Source: Phymorhynchus buccinoides
Lineage: Eukaryota; Mollusca; Gastropoda; Neogastropoda; Raphitomidae
NCBI GenBank assembly: GCA_017654935.2
Contig: CM065699.1
Location: 49,576,372 to 49,640,371 of the forward strand
Length of the DNA stretch: 64,000 nt
Direction of reading: 5' to 3'
Shown here: positions 10,761 through 20,680 of the stretch, piece after piece
How the letters are laid out: every line of letters begins with the position of its first letter
Position numbering within the stretch: the stretch's first letter is position 1
Program-made: the position numbers and the translations under genes
The notes under the pieces: generated by a model
Told to the model about the DNA's origin: nothing
What the model saw: the letters and a program-made list of their open reading frames with translations, nothing else
The model's database searches: none

Positions 10761-11701
10761 ATGTGTATATCTGTATGTGTGTGTGTCTGCGTGCGTTCGT
10801 TGTGTGTGAGTGTATGTGTATGTGTAGCCTCTAAGTCTAACGTTTGTGTATATATGTGTGCTTGTGTATCATATGTATGTGGTCAGTCCGTGCAACTCAG
10901 TTGCTATGGCTTACTGAATGAAAGATGAATAATGAGTCGGTGTCGATAAATGTGTGTGTGTGTGTGAGTTGCTTTGTATGTATGCGTTGTTGCTGGTTTG
11001 CGTCATTCTTAAACACTATTTAAATAATTATCTTATACACTGTAGCCAGGTAAGCATGGTGTACAATCAGGAATCAGGAATAAATCAGTGCTTTCTCTTT
11101 AAAAAAAAGTATGTATTATTACTAATACTATTAACAAGGCTTTATGCCGAAAATTATCTGCCCCTGTCTCGTGACCTGAGATGTGAACGCCACCTACTTA
11201 AGATTATCCCCCTTGCCTGTCAGGAACTAAGTTGTATATAGCCACAGAAAATTATCCGCCCCTGACTCATCACTAGGTGGCATGAGCAGTTCAGGCCTAA
11301 AATTAGCACCCTTCCGTGTCGGCAAGAAGTGGTATAAAGCCTCATCGCAGTGTTTGTCCCTGGAAATAAGTCTCTGTCCCCCTTGTGCTTCGTTATCATT
11401 GTGTTATTGTAAGTAAGGGTGAATGAGGACATCGTTATCATTGTAGTGTTGTGTTATTGTAAGTAAAGGTGAATGAGAGAGAGAGATCAAACTGTATAAT
11501 GTGTTTTTTCCGTATGTTCAAAGTAAAAGAGAGAGAGAGAGAGAGAAAAAAAAAAGTCTCTGTCCCTGGTTTTTAAGCAGTTTGTCCCTGGAAACTGCAA
11601 CAGGGGGGTAGGCAGCCCTGGGACTCTGGTGAGAAAAGAAATTTGAAAGAAAAACCTAGGGGAAAATGACGTTTTTGGATATATCCCTGAACGCTGCACA
11701 G

Positions 11702-11825
11702 ACATGGCCATATCTGATGAGCTGCGGCACCTGGAGATGTACCTGGTGGATGAGTTCCAGAAGGGGCGCAAGGTGGCCGACCTGTACGAGCTGGTGCAGT
11801 ATGCCGGAAACATCGTGCCTCGACT
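11702..11825 (+). CDS. VPS35: VPS35 exon 4, left-arm copy
   Basis: Acceptor CGCTGCACAG, 124 nt, donor GTGAGC. It encodes [33 protein letters not shown] and the start of the PRLYL motif, which is split between this exon and the next. PRLYL is the known VPS26-binding motif near the VPS35 N-terminus. The right-arm copy is 49862-49985. Confidence 0.95.
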
Positions 11826-11837
11826 GTGAGCTCCGTT

Positions 11838-13185
11838 TCTGTTGTTCTTTTCCTGCGATAGGTTTTGTTTCTGTTCTTTTCCTGCGATAGGTTTTGTTTC
11901 TGTTGTTCTTTTCCTGCGATAGGTTTTGTTTCTGTTGTTCTTTTCCTGCGATAGGTTTTGTTTCTGTTGTTCTTTTCCTGCGATAGGTTTTGTTTCTGTT
12001 GTTCTTTTCCTGCGATAGGTTTTGTTTCTGTTGTTCTTTTCCTGCGATAGGTTTTGTTTCTGTTGTTCTTTTCCTGCGATAGGTTTTGTTTCTTTTGTTC
12101 TTTTCCTGCGATAGGTTTTGTTTCTTTTGTTCTTTTCCTGCGATAGGTTTTGTTTCTTTTGTTCTTTTCCTGCGATAGGTTTTGTTTCTGTTGTTCTTTT
12201 CCTGCGATAGGTTTTGTTTCTGTTGTTCTTTTCCTGCGATAGGTTTTGTTTCTTTTGTTCTTTTCCTGCGATAGGTTTTGTTTCTGTTGTTCTTTTCCTG
12301 CGATAGGTTTTGTTTCTGTTGTTCTTTTCCTGCGATAGGTTTTCTTTCTGTTGTTCTTTTCCTGCGATAGGTTTTCTTTCTGTTGTTCTTTTCCTGCGAT
12401 AGGTTTTCTTTCTGTTGTTCTTTTCCTGCGATAGGTTTTCTTTCTGTTGTTCTTTTCCTGCGATAGGTTTTCTTTCTGTTGTTCTTTTCCTGCGATAGGT
12501 TTTCTTTCTGTTGTTCTTTTCCTGCGATAGGTTTTGTTTCTTTTGTTCTTTTCCTGCGATAGGTTTTCTTTCTGTTGTTCTTTTCCTGCGATAGGTTTTG
12601 TTTCTGTTGTTCTTTTCCTGCGATAGGTTTTGTTTCTGTTGTTCTTTTCCTGCGATAGGTTTTGTTTCTGTTGTTCTTTTCCTGCGATAGGTTTTGTTTC
12701 TGTTGTTCTTTTCCTGCGATAGGTTTTCTTTCTGTTGTTCTTTTCCTGCGATAGGTTTTGTTTCTTTTGTTCTTTTCCTGCGATAGGTTTTGTTTCTGTT
12801 GTTCTTTTCCTGCGATAGGTTTTGTTTCTGTTGTTCTTTTCCTGCGATAGGTTTTGTTTCTGTTGTTCTTTTCCTGCGATAGGTTTTGTTTCTGTTGTTC
12901 TTTTCCTGCGATAGGTTTTGTTTCTGTTGTTCTTTTCCTGCGATAGGTTTTCTTTCTGTTGTTCTTTTCCTGCGATAGGTTTTGTTTCTTTTGTTCTTTT
13001 CCTGCGATAGGTTTTGTTTCTGTTGTTCTTTTCCTGCGATAGGTTTTGTTTCTGTTGTTCTTTTCCTGCGATAGGTTTTGTTTCTGTTGTTCTTTTCCTG
13101 CGATAGGTTTTGTTTCTGTTGTTCTTTTCCTGCGATAGGTTTTGTTTCTTTTGTTCTTTTCCTGCGATAGGTTTTCTTTCTTCTG
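11838..13185. repeat. 32-bp minisatellite, about 42 units, starting 12 bp after the exon 4 donor
   Basis: The unit contains TTTTCCTGCGATAGG and TTTTGTTTCTGTTG. Two sites vary between units: G or C in TTTTGTTTC, and G or T in CTGTTG. Since 32 is not a multiple of 3, three units make 32 codons. No frame on the minus strand meets a stop, so long spurious basic ORFs result. The mirrored array is 48420-49850. Confidence 0.95.
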
Positions 13186-13202
13186 TATTTTGCGCTTCTC
13201 TT

Positions 13203-13322
13203 AACCCTTTCACCGCCAGCCATTTTTCATCCAAAAATCTCCATTAAATTTACCTGGGTAGAGATCAAAATCCATCTGCAGTATTGGGGATTATTCTGTG
13301 ACATATAAAAAACAGGGTCCCC
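13203..13322. mobile_element. Truncated TTAA-flanked MITE (CCCTTTCACCGCCA family)
   Basis: Starts TTAACCCTTTCACCGCCAGC and matches the complete copies at 31917-32174 and 37812-38044, but stops at the duplicated exon 5 acceptor. A TTAA target and CCC terminus suggest a piggyBac-derived MITE. Confidence 0.7.
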
Positions 13323-13417
13323 CAATCCCTCGATGTCACTGGTACCTGCTGATCACGGTGTACATCAAATGCAATGGTCAGACTTGCTTTAAGTCCCCCA
13401 ATCCCTTGATGTCGCAG
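13322..13417 (+). repeat. Duplicated acceptor and exon 5 start
   Basis: A 76-bp direct repeat: GGTACCTGCTGATCACGG occurs at 13341 and again at 13417, each preceded by CCCCAATCCC and a GATGTC box. In the first copy the acceptor AG is lost (CACTGG instead of CGCAGG), so only the second can be spliced. Confidence 0.85.
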
Positions 13418-13600
13418 GTACCTGCTGATCACGGTGGGCACGGTGTACATCAAGTCCAACGAGCTGTCGCGCAAGGACATCCTCAAGGACCTGGTGGAGA
13501 TGTGCCGGGGGGTGCAGCACCCCTTGCGGGGCCTCTTCCTCAGGAACTACCTGCTGCAGTGCACCAAGAACGTGCTGCCGGACGTCAACGAGGACAGCGC
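13418..13600 (+). CDS. VPS35: VPS35 exon 5, left-arm copy
   Basis: Acceptor ATGTCGCAG, 183 nt, donor GTAGGT. It completes PRLYL and encodes [35 protein letters not shown] and the linker DVNEDS. The last two bases join G from exon 6 as an Ala codon. Partial copies of its 3' half follow in tandem. Confidence 0.95.
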
Positions 13601-14228
13601 GTAGGTGGTTTGTGTTGCTTTGTTTCTAGTCGTAGGGATGTTCAGCACCCCCCTTTGCGGGGCCTCTTCCTCAGGAACTGCCTGCTGCAGTGCACCAAGA
13701 AGGACGTCAACGAGGACAGCGCGTAGGTGGTTTGTGTTGCTTTGTTTCTAGTCGTAGGGATGTTCAGCACCCCCCTTTGCGGGGCCTCTTTCTCAGGAAC
13801 TGCCTGCTGCAGTGCACCAGGACGTCAACGAGGACAGAGCGTAGGTGGTTTGTGTTGCTTTGTTTCTAGTCGTAGGGATGTTCAGCACCCCCCTTTGCGG
13901 GGCCTCTTCCTCAGGAACTGCCTGCTGCAGTGCACCAGGACGTCAACGAGGACAGCGCGTAGGTGGTTTGTGTTGCTTTGTTTCTAGTCGTAGGGATGTT
14001 CAGCACCCCCCTTTGCGGGGCCTCTTTCTCAGGAACTGCCTGCTGCAGTGCACCAGGACGTCAACGAGGACAGAGCGTAGGTGGTTTGTGTTGCTTTGTT
14101 TCTAGTCGTAGGGATGTTCAGCACCCCCCTTTGCGGGGCCTCTTCCTCAGGAACTGCCTGCTGCAGTGCACTAGGACGTCAACGAGGACAGCGCGTAGGT
14201 GGTTTGTGTTGCTTTGTTTCTAGTCGTA
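13601..14228 (+). repeat. Tandem array of exon 5 3' ends plus donor, 118-bp unit
   Basis: Five partial exon copies end at 13723, 13841, 13959, 14077 and 14195. Each has [14 protein letters not shown] text, CTGCTGCAGTGCAC, GTCAACGAGGACAG and a GTAGGTGG donor, then about 60 bp of intron. Units alternate between two versions (TCTTCCTC with CAGCGC, TCTTTCTC with CAGAGC), giving a higher-order period of 236 bp. The right arm has only three copies (47615-47995). Confidence 0.93.
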
Positions 14229-14344
14229 GAGTGGCACAGTGGTAGCGCATTCACTTCGTGTCAAGTAAACGGGGAGTTCGAACCTGGGTACAGGGGATTT
14301 TTCCTCCCACTTTGCTCTAGGCCTTGCAAAGGTCTGAACGTGGA

Positions 14345-14375
<31 letters not shown>

Positions 14376-14613
14376 CGTGTGCCCATGCACTTAGCACACG
14401 TTAAACCCAGTGGCAACAAAAAAGTTGTCATTTGGTCAAAATTTACCCCCATCCATTCCTTCCTCATCAGTCACACAAAAATAGCATATTAAAATTAATT
14501 TAAAAAAAATTGGTGGCGTGCCTCTGGCTGCGACGCGCTCTCCAGGTGGGAGCAACCCGAATTTCACAGACGCCTCTGTGACTATAATGTACCTAACCTA
14601 ACCTAGCCTAACC
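14228..14613 (+). mobile_element. Family A tRNA-derived SINE, full length
   Basis: The head has A-box-like TGGCACAGTGG and B-box GTTCGAACCTG, the pol III promoter of a tRNA-derived SINE. The body contains TTTCGGATGAGACGATAAAC and the tail GCGACGCGCTCTCCAGG, ending in CCTAA-type repeats. It lies inside the 118-bp array: CTAGTCGT stands on both sides and the unit resumes afterwards. Confidence 0.9.
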
Positions 14614-14890
14614 TAACCTAGTCGTTGGGATGTTCGGCACCCCCCTTACGGGGCCTTATGTGTTGCGTTGTTTCTCTTTTTTGATGGGAGAGGTTTCACC
14701 ATTTCCGTTTCTCCCAGAAATACTGGATGGATTTCAACCACATTTGGTAGGGGTGTAGACGCTTCGTTTCCTAACATTTCTTTTGATTTTCATGACATTG
14801 TCGACATTGATTTTGTTTTAACACTTGAGATGAGTCCGTTTTTTTATATTTTATTTGGACATTTCCCCCTTCTTTTTTTTTTAACCTCAG

Positions 14891-15104
14891 GGGCAGCGAC
14901 TCTGGCACTGTTATGGACTCGGTGGACTTCATCCAGCTGAACTTTGCGGAGATGAACAAGCTGTGGGTCCGTATGCAGCACCAGGGTCACTCCCGCGACC
15001 GCGAGCGTCGCGAGCAGGAGAGGCGCGAGCTGCGCATCCTGGTGGGCACCAACCTGGTGCGCCTCTCCCAGCTGGAGTGCATCGACATGGAGAGCTACAA
15101 GAAG
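14891..15104 (+). CDS. VPS35: VPS35 exon 6, left-arm copy
   Basis: Acceptor TTAACCTCAG, 214 nt, donor GTGAGG. It encodes [54 protein letters not shown] and ends MESYKK in phase 0. These are highly conserved VPS35 helices. About a dozen partial copies of its end follow. Confidence 0.95.
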
Positions 15105-16088
15105 GTGAGGGGTTAACCTCAGGGTTAAGGTGCATCTGTCCTCAGGGTAAAGGTGCGTCTGTCCCAGCTGGAGTGCATTGACATGGAGAGCTACAAGAAG
15201 GTGATATCCTGAGGGGTTAACCCCTTGACTGTCAGAGACCCAGCTGGAGTGCATCAACATGGAGAGCTACAAGAAGGTGAGGGGTTAACCCCTTGACTGT
15301 CAGAGACCCAGCTGGAGTGCATCGACATGGAGAGCTACAAGAAGGTGAGGGGTTAACCTCAGGGTTAAGGTGCATCTGTCCTCAGGGTAAAGGTGCGTCT
15401 GTCCCAGCTGGAGTGCATTGACATGGAGAGCTACAAGAAACCTCAGGGTTAAGATGCATCTGTCCTCAGGGTAAAGGTGCGTCTGTCCCAGCTGGAGTGC
15501 ATCGACATGGAGAGCTTCAAGAAGGTGATATCCTGAGGGGTTAACCCCTTGACTGTCAGAGACCCAGCTGGAGTGCATCAACATGGAGAGCTACAAGAAG
15601 GTGAGGGGTTAACCTCAGGGTTAAGGTGCGTCTGTCCTCGGGGTTAAGGTGCGCCTGTCCCAGCTGGAGTGCATCGACATGGAGAGCTACAAGAAGGTGA
15701 GGGGTTAACCCCTTGACTGTCAGAGACCCAGCTGGAGTGCATCAACATGGAGAGCTACAAGAAGGTGAGGGGTTAACCTCAGGGTTAAGGTGCGTCTGTC
15801 CTCGGGGTAAAGGTGCGTCTGTCCCAGCTGGAGTGCATCGACATGGAGAGCTACAAGAAGGTGAGGGGTTAACCCCTTGACTGTCAGAGACCCAGCTGGA
15901 GTGCATCGACATGGAGAGCTACAAGAAGGTGAGATCCTGAGGGGTTAACCCCTTGACTGTCAGAGACCCAGCTGGAGTGCATCGACATGGAGAACTACAA
16001 GAAAGTGAGATCCTGAGGGGTTAACCCCTCGACTGTCAGAGACCCAGCTGGAGTGCATCGACATGGAGAGCTACAAGAAGGTGAGGGG
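15105..16088 (+). repeat. Tandem array of exon 6 3' ends plus donor, about 12 units
   Basis: CAGCTGGAGTGCAT recurs about 12 times after the true exon, each time followed by the MESYKK codons and usually AAGAAG then GTGAGG or GTGATATC. Two unit types occur: a short one in which TTAACCCCTTGACTGTCAGA precedes the exon piece, and a longer one with more exon (GGTGCGTCTGTCCCAGCTGG). The TTAACCCC piece is the end of the MITE at 16089-16610. Confidence 0.93.
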
Positions 16089-16610
16089 TTAACCCCTTGA
16101 CTGCCAGATAAAATGAAAGAAAAAATCATTGTAAATGGGTGCAACTTTTCCTGGTATACAATGATTTCCTGTTTTTTAATTTTACCGGAAAAGGAATTTC
16201 CTTTTTCTTTAATTTGTCAATCAAGATCTTTGTGTGTCTACTGTATTTTTTTAACACTTTAAAATAAGTTTTTGTATAAAGTGTGGAAAAAGCAAACTAA
16301 AATACCTTCATAAATAAATTTTTGCTTCAGATGCAGGGGGACATTACCCCCAGGCCTTTCATTTTTTTTCATTTTGTGTAGTTGCACCCATGATTGTACC
16401 AATCATGCCATGAAAACGACAACTGATAGAACCAAAAATGGTCTGGGGATATAACTCTCTTGACTGTTGGAGCGAAAGCCAGGTTATCAGTTATTCCTCT
16501 TCATTTGATGATGTCATCAGCGATGTCTTCCTCTTCATCTGATGACGTCATCAGCGATGTCATCACGTCAGTACCTGGTACATAACATTATATGGCAGTC
16601 AAGGGGTTAA
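16089..16610. mobile_element. TTAA-flanked MITE (CCCCTTGACTGCCA family)
   Basis: Flanked by TTAA at 16089-16092 and 16607-16610, with inverted ends CCCCTTGACTGCCA and TGGCAGTCAAGGGG. The TTAA target is typical of piggyBac-type elements. Related copies: 31619-31810, 34800-35010, and the mirrored one at about 44903-45422. No transposase ORF. Confidence 0.85.
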
Positions 16611-16659
16611 GGGTCTTTACGATGTGGAGAGAAGATGAGAGGAAAGGTCTAGAGTGTCA

Positions 16660-17200
16660 TGTCATGTCAGGTCAAGTCAAAATGATCTTTATTGACAATA
16701 AAGGAGTAAGCTACAAGCTTTTTCTCATCCTGTCGTCATGAAAAGAAGAAAAATACTGAATCAAATAAAATGTAGAGATCAACAATGAAAATTGGCGTAA
16801 TAAGGAACCAAAGCACAATGAACAAATATCAAAAACAAATCATACATAGATCATGACTAGAAAATACAATATGTACAAAATATAAATACAAATGTAATCA
16901 TAGTTTGAAAGGGAGAGAGCAAGAGGTGGTGGGACAAGATTGAGACATAGAGGCTGATAGAGACACCGTAAAGAAGAGAAAAATTAAAAAAAGGAGCCTG
17001 ATAGAGTGCGTGTGAGAGAAAGAGAGAGAGATTGTGGACGTGCCTGGAGAGAGCAGGAGAGGCGCGAGCTAGGCATCCTGGAGGTACCAACCATGTCGTG
17101 TCTGTCGCAGCTCAAGTGCATAGATGTGGAGAGTTGCAAAAAGGTCGGTGTTAAATTTTGCTGCATTGAAGTCTGTCTCTGACTCTCAAAACTACCATAT
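16660..17200. other. Intron 6 with a dispersed repeat; degenerate exon 6 fragment near 17043-17146
   Basis: GTCAAAATGATCTTTATTG is the tail of a dispersed repeat. At about 17043-17146 are GAGAGGCGCGAGCT, GGCATCCTGG and TCGCAGCTCAAGTGCATAGA, a decayed copy of the exon 6 region, including GAGAGTTGCAAAAAGGT at its end. A mirrored copy lies near 43610-43720. Confidence 0.6.
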
Positions 17201-17244
17201 GACGCACTGTATTGTTGTTATTATTATTATTTCTGAGTATTATT

Positions 17245-17607
17245 ACTCTATAGTCACAGAGGCGTCTCTGTGAAATTCGGGTTGCTCCCACCTGGAGAGC
17301 GTGTCGCAGCCAGAGGCGCGCCGCCTTTTTTCTTTTTTTTTGCATGCGATTTTTGTGTGACTGATAAGGAAGGAAAGGGAGGGGGGTACATTTTGACCCA
17401 ATGACAACTTTTTCGTTGCCACTAGGATTATCGTGTGCTAAGTGCATGGGCACTCAGGACCTTGGTTTTATCGTCTCATCCGAAAGATGTCGTAACCGTT
17501 CAGGTCATAAGGCCTAGTGCAAAGTGAGAGGAAAAATCCCTGTACCCAGGTTCGAACTCGGGGTTTACTTGACACGAGGCGAACGCGCTACCTCCGTGCC
17601 ACTCTAC
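17245..17607 (-). mobile_element. Family A SINE
   Basis: Reverse orientation: tail first (TATAGTCACAGAGGCG), head at the right (GTTCGAACTC and TGCCACTCTACA). The mirrored copy is about 43196-43520. Confidence 0.88.
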
Positions 17608-17868
17608 ACCCCCTTATAGACCAGTGCGTCACTAAAACGTAGCAAAATGACACAGTGTGAATGAACGAATGAATATTAAATTTCACGTCCTCCCGAACGC
17701 AGTGTCTTTTTGGTTTGTTTTTAAATGCTGAAAAGAGTCGAGGTGACCCCCTAAAAAGCTAGGAGGAGAAAATTGTCGCGTTGCGTTGATTCTGACCCTC
17801 TAAATATCGAAGACAGAATGAACGCTGAAGGTGAGAGACAGGTTTTTTGGGGTCTGTATCAACATAGA

Positions 17869-18030
17869 TGTCAATGTGGATTTACTGATTTCAGTCAAAA
17901 GCCAACTTCAGTTATGAATTCCCCGTGCAAATCAAAGACCCCAAAACGTAGATTTCAATGTGGATTTACTGATTTCAGTCAAAAGCCAACTTCAGTTATG
18001 AATTCCCAGTGCAAGTTTCTAATACTGTAA
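17869..18030. repeat. Two-unit direct repeat of about 84 bp
   Basis: TCAATGTGGATTTACTGATT and the following 45 bases occur twice. The mirrored copy at 42795-42945 is also doubled. Confidence 0.8.
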
Positions 18031-18199
18031 TAGGTGTTCGATTGTGTGTGTGCGTTCAAGTTCAAGTTCAAGTATACTTTAATATCTCCAAAAGAGAAAT
18101 TAAGGTTAGGTGCAACAACATGACAGAGATGCAGCATAACTGAAAGAACATTAGTCAAACGTATGAAACAAAATTATACCAACCAAATAATGAATTTGT

Positions 18200-18311
18200 T
18201 TGTGTGTGCGTGCGATTGTGTGTGATTGTGTGTGTGTGTATACGTGTGTACGTGCGTGTGATTGTGTGTGTGCGTGCGTGTGATTGTGTGTGTGTTGATG
18301 TGTGTGTGCAG
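18200..18311. repeat. TG microsatellite forming the exon 7 polypyrimidine region
   Basis: An interrupted GT run leads into the acceptor TGTGTGTGCAG. A TTCAAG hexamer run with an AAGTATACTTTAATATC tail lies upstream at 18055-18100. Mirror: 42432-42610. Confidence 0.85.
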
Positions 18312-18395
18312 TGCGTGTTGCCAAGTGTGTTGGAACAGGTGGTGAACTGCAAAGACCCCATCGCGCAGGAGTACCTGATGGAGTGCGTCATCCAG
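18312..18395 (+). CDS. VPS35: VPS35 exon 7, left-arm copy
   Basis: 84 nt in phase 0, donor GTGGGA. It encodes 28 residues including [19 protein letters not shown] and VIQ. The acceptor is embedded in a GT-rich tract. Confidence 0.95.
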
Positions 18396-18480
18396 GTGGG
18401 ATACTTTGCACACTGCGAGGGATAGCCAGACACAGTGCGATCTTTGCTAAAACTGACCTTTATCTTCCATGACTTATGTA

Positions 18481-18786
18481 CCATAATTTTCGGACTATAA
18501 GGCGATATTTTTTTTCTCCAATTTCGACCTATGCGCCTAATAAACGAGGGCGCCCTAGTATTAGTGAACAAAATCGTGAGAAGAGAGGCAACGATTGCCG
18601 TGTTCAGTACAGCCTACTGTGAGTCACAACATCGAAAGTGGTCACGAGTTGCCGATACGACGAATACTCACGTTAAAATGCTTCAAAATCCCTATTATCA
18701 TCCGAGATACTGTCCAACAGATGCCAGGCGTAGGGGTCTCACTTTGGGAGAGAAAAAAGTATCGCCTTAAAGTCCGAAAAATATGG
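18481..18786. mobile_element. Palindromic MITE with TTTTCGGACTATAAGGCG ends
   Basis: Ends CCATAATTTTCGGACTATAA and its inverted partner, flanked by TA on both sides. About 306 bp. Copies: 41989-42291 (mirror) and a truncated one at 28827-29072. Probably Tc1/mariner or pogo derived. Confidence 0.85.
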
Positions 18787-18909
18787 TACTAATACTACTA
18801 TCTATGAAAGATAACACAAAAACAGACTTTGAATATGTAAGCTTACTTTGATGATGATACAGTCTTCCAAAGTTTGATTTTTTAGTTTTACTATTAATTA
18901 TTTTGAGTA

Positions 18910-19705
18910 CAGTGGTACCCCTCTAATAAGACGCTCGCAAATGCGACTTCTCCTCACATACGACTGATTTTTTTCCCCCCGAACACATTCCATTATATAT
19001 CCTATGCCGCAAATACGACTTTTCCTGAGTTCCGACTTACGACCCGATTTCATGGGTTGAGATGCGACCACAATCTTATCTTTTTGCAGTCAAGTTCGTG
19101 CAAATCGATCTCTCGATGAAAAGCAGACGAACTCGTGATGGAAAGTCATGGCAACGGGTCCGATGGCAACTTCGATGGCCCATGTTGCACTCACACACAA
19201 ACTACACATAACAGTACAGACCTAATCTTCGCCATAACGGACCTACTAAATACTGGATTATGCACAACGACACAACACAACACAAAACATGACAAAGTAA
19301 CGCTCTGGCAGTTCATTTTTAGTCACAGTTTGCACACACAGAACTTTTACCGCGCATACAACTCGGCTGACAAAATGGCGCCGCATACACCGCAGATACG
19401 AAATCACGGCAAGCGCTAATGCGCCAGCTGCTTTCATTTATCGGATTTTGTGAGTTGTTTGCCTTCAGCGAGAGTTGTAGTGCACACACTAACGCCGATT
19501 TATCAGTCTGATAGCGGAAAGGAGCTGCTTTTGAACTTTTTTTTTGTAAAGTGAAACCATTCTGATTCACTGAGTTCCAACTTATGGAGTATGACCGATC
19601 ACCTAGTTTCAACTTGGAAGTTGCTTGGTCCTCTAATAAGACCACCCCTCAGATAAGACTTTTTTTTCACCGCACTTTCAAGGTTTTATTAGAGGGGTAC
19701 CACTG
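18910..19705. mobile_element. 796-bp MITE, present only in the left arm
   Basis: Starts CAGTGGTACCCCTCTAATAA and ends in the inverted copy, with TA at 18908-18909 and 19706-19707. In the right arm the flanks are joined around a single TA at 41872-41873. No transposase was seen inside. Confidence 0.92.
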
Positions 19706-19869
19706 TACCGGTAAACTGATTTGGGTGCAACTCAGGCCTTCGGCTCTTCGATTGTTGAGACATTGTGTAAAAACGAAAAGAAAGAAAAAAGTCAATGAAA
19801 TGGTTCGGATTTTGCTTATCCTGTATATTTTGGAGCGTGTTTATCTTTATTTCAATGCTGTCTGGAAAA

Positions 19870-20040
19870 GACGTTCTTGGTTGTCCGTTGCATCTCAACC
19901 GACGAGAGGGAAGTAACTGTATTTTCGAGTCCACACGCATTGCTTTAACAGCAGAAACTGTGACAAAAGCTCTAATTAAAAAACCACGTGGCAGGGTGCT
20001 TGGCTATGAATGTCTTTGCATTTGGTGGGAATGTAGAGTA
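19870..20040. repeat. Dispersed repeat containing ACGTTCTTGGTTGTCCG
   Basis: Same family as 6296-6520. Mirror: 41520-41710. The next 200 bp are rich in ACTACTC-type text and hold nothing coding. Confidence 0.7.
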
Positions 20041-20393
20041 ACATGCAGACCTGTTTACTCTACAGTCTACTCTTTTCGAGTAGCATTCTACTCATTTTGG
20101 ACCTCTACTACTCTTCAAAATTGAAAATACTGCTCTTTTCTACTCATTTTCAGTCAACATTGTTTGATGGTTTAATGAATAAAACTACACATTTCGAACG
20201 AAAACTACTCATTTCAGCTATCCAGACTACTCAAGACTTGTGTAGGGGGTAAACAGGTCTGAGTCTTGGGCGAATGTATTGGTTAGTGGTGCTGGAACTG
20301 GAAGAGTTAAGTTCACATTTGATCAGATCTTTAGCACTAAATCAGACGTTTGAATTTCTGATGGTTAATCTTGACACTTTTCGTGTGCGTCAG

Positions 20394-20503
20394 GTGTTTC
20401 CGGACGAGTTCCATCTGCAGACGCTGAGTGCGTTTCTGCGGGCGTGTGCCGAGCTGCACCCCAGCGTCAACGTGAAAAACATCATCATCGCCCTCATCGA
20501 CAG
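20394..20503 (+). CDS. VPS35: VPS35 exon 8, left-arm copy
   Basis: Acceptor GTGTGCGTCAG, 110 nt, donor GTGAAC. It encodes [24 protein letters not shown] and [11 protein letters not shown], ending with two bases of an Arg codon. This is one of the best-conserved VPS35 segments. Confidence 0.96.
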
Positions 20504-20680
20504 GTGAACAGGGGAAGAGTCTTACTGTAGAAAGAAATTGAATAACTTTTGAAACTGTGTTTATGATGCTTGAAGTATTTTTGTCAGCGAGTATTTTGTA
20601 ATATTGCAAATGCATGGCGTCCTTGGTTTCAGATGTTTATATATGGTAGTGTTCACATTATGTTTGTTCTTATACATATA

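Noticed and set aside
11487..13234. ORFs of 550-580 residues made of a 32-residue Lys/Arg/Gln-rich repeat (also 48377-50170)
   Set aside because: They are translations of a non-coding 32-bp minisatellite lacking antisense stops, run through exon 4 on the wrong strand, and are equally open in several frames.
14228..14613. tRNA genes at the SINE heads (also 22384, 39600, 47560, 58290)
   Set aside because: Only A- and B-box-like parts are present, without cloverleaf pairing; they recur with the same SINE body.
14590..14625. Telomeric repeat (CCTAA units), also 47205-47231 and the CTAACCCTA core at 57020-57055
   Set aside because: Short runs that form the tail of a SINE or the loop of a fold-back element.
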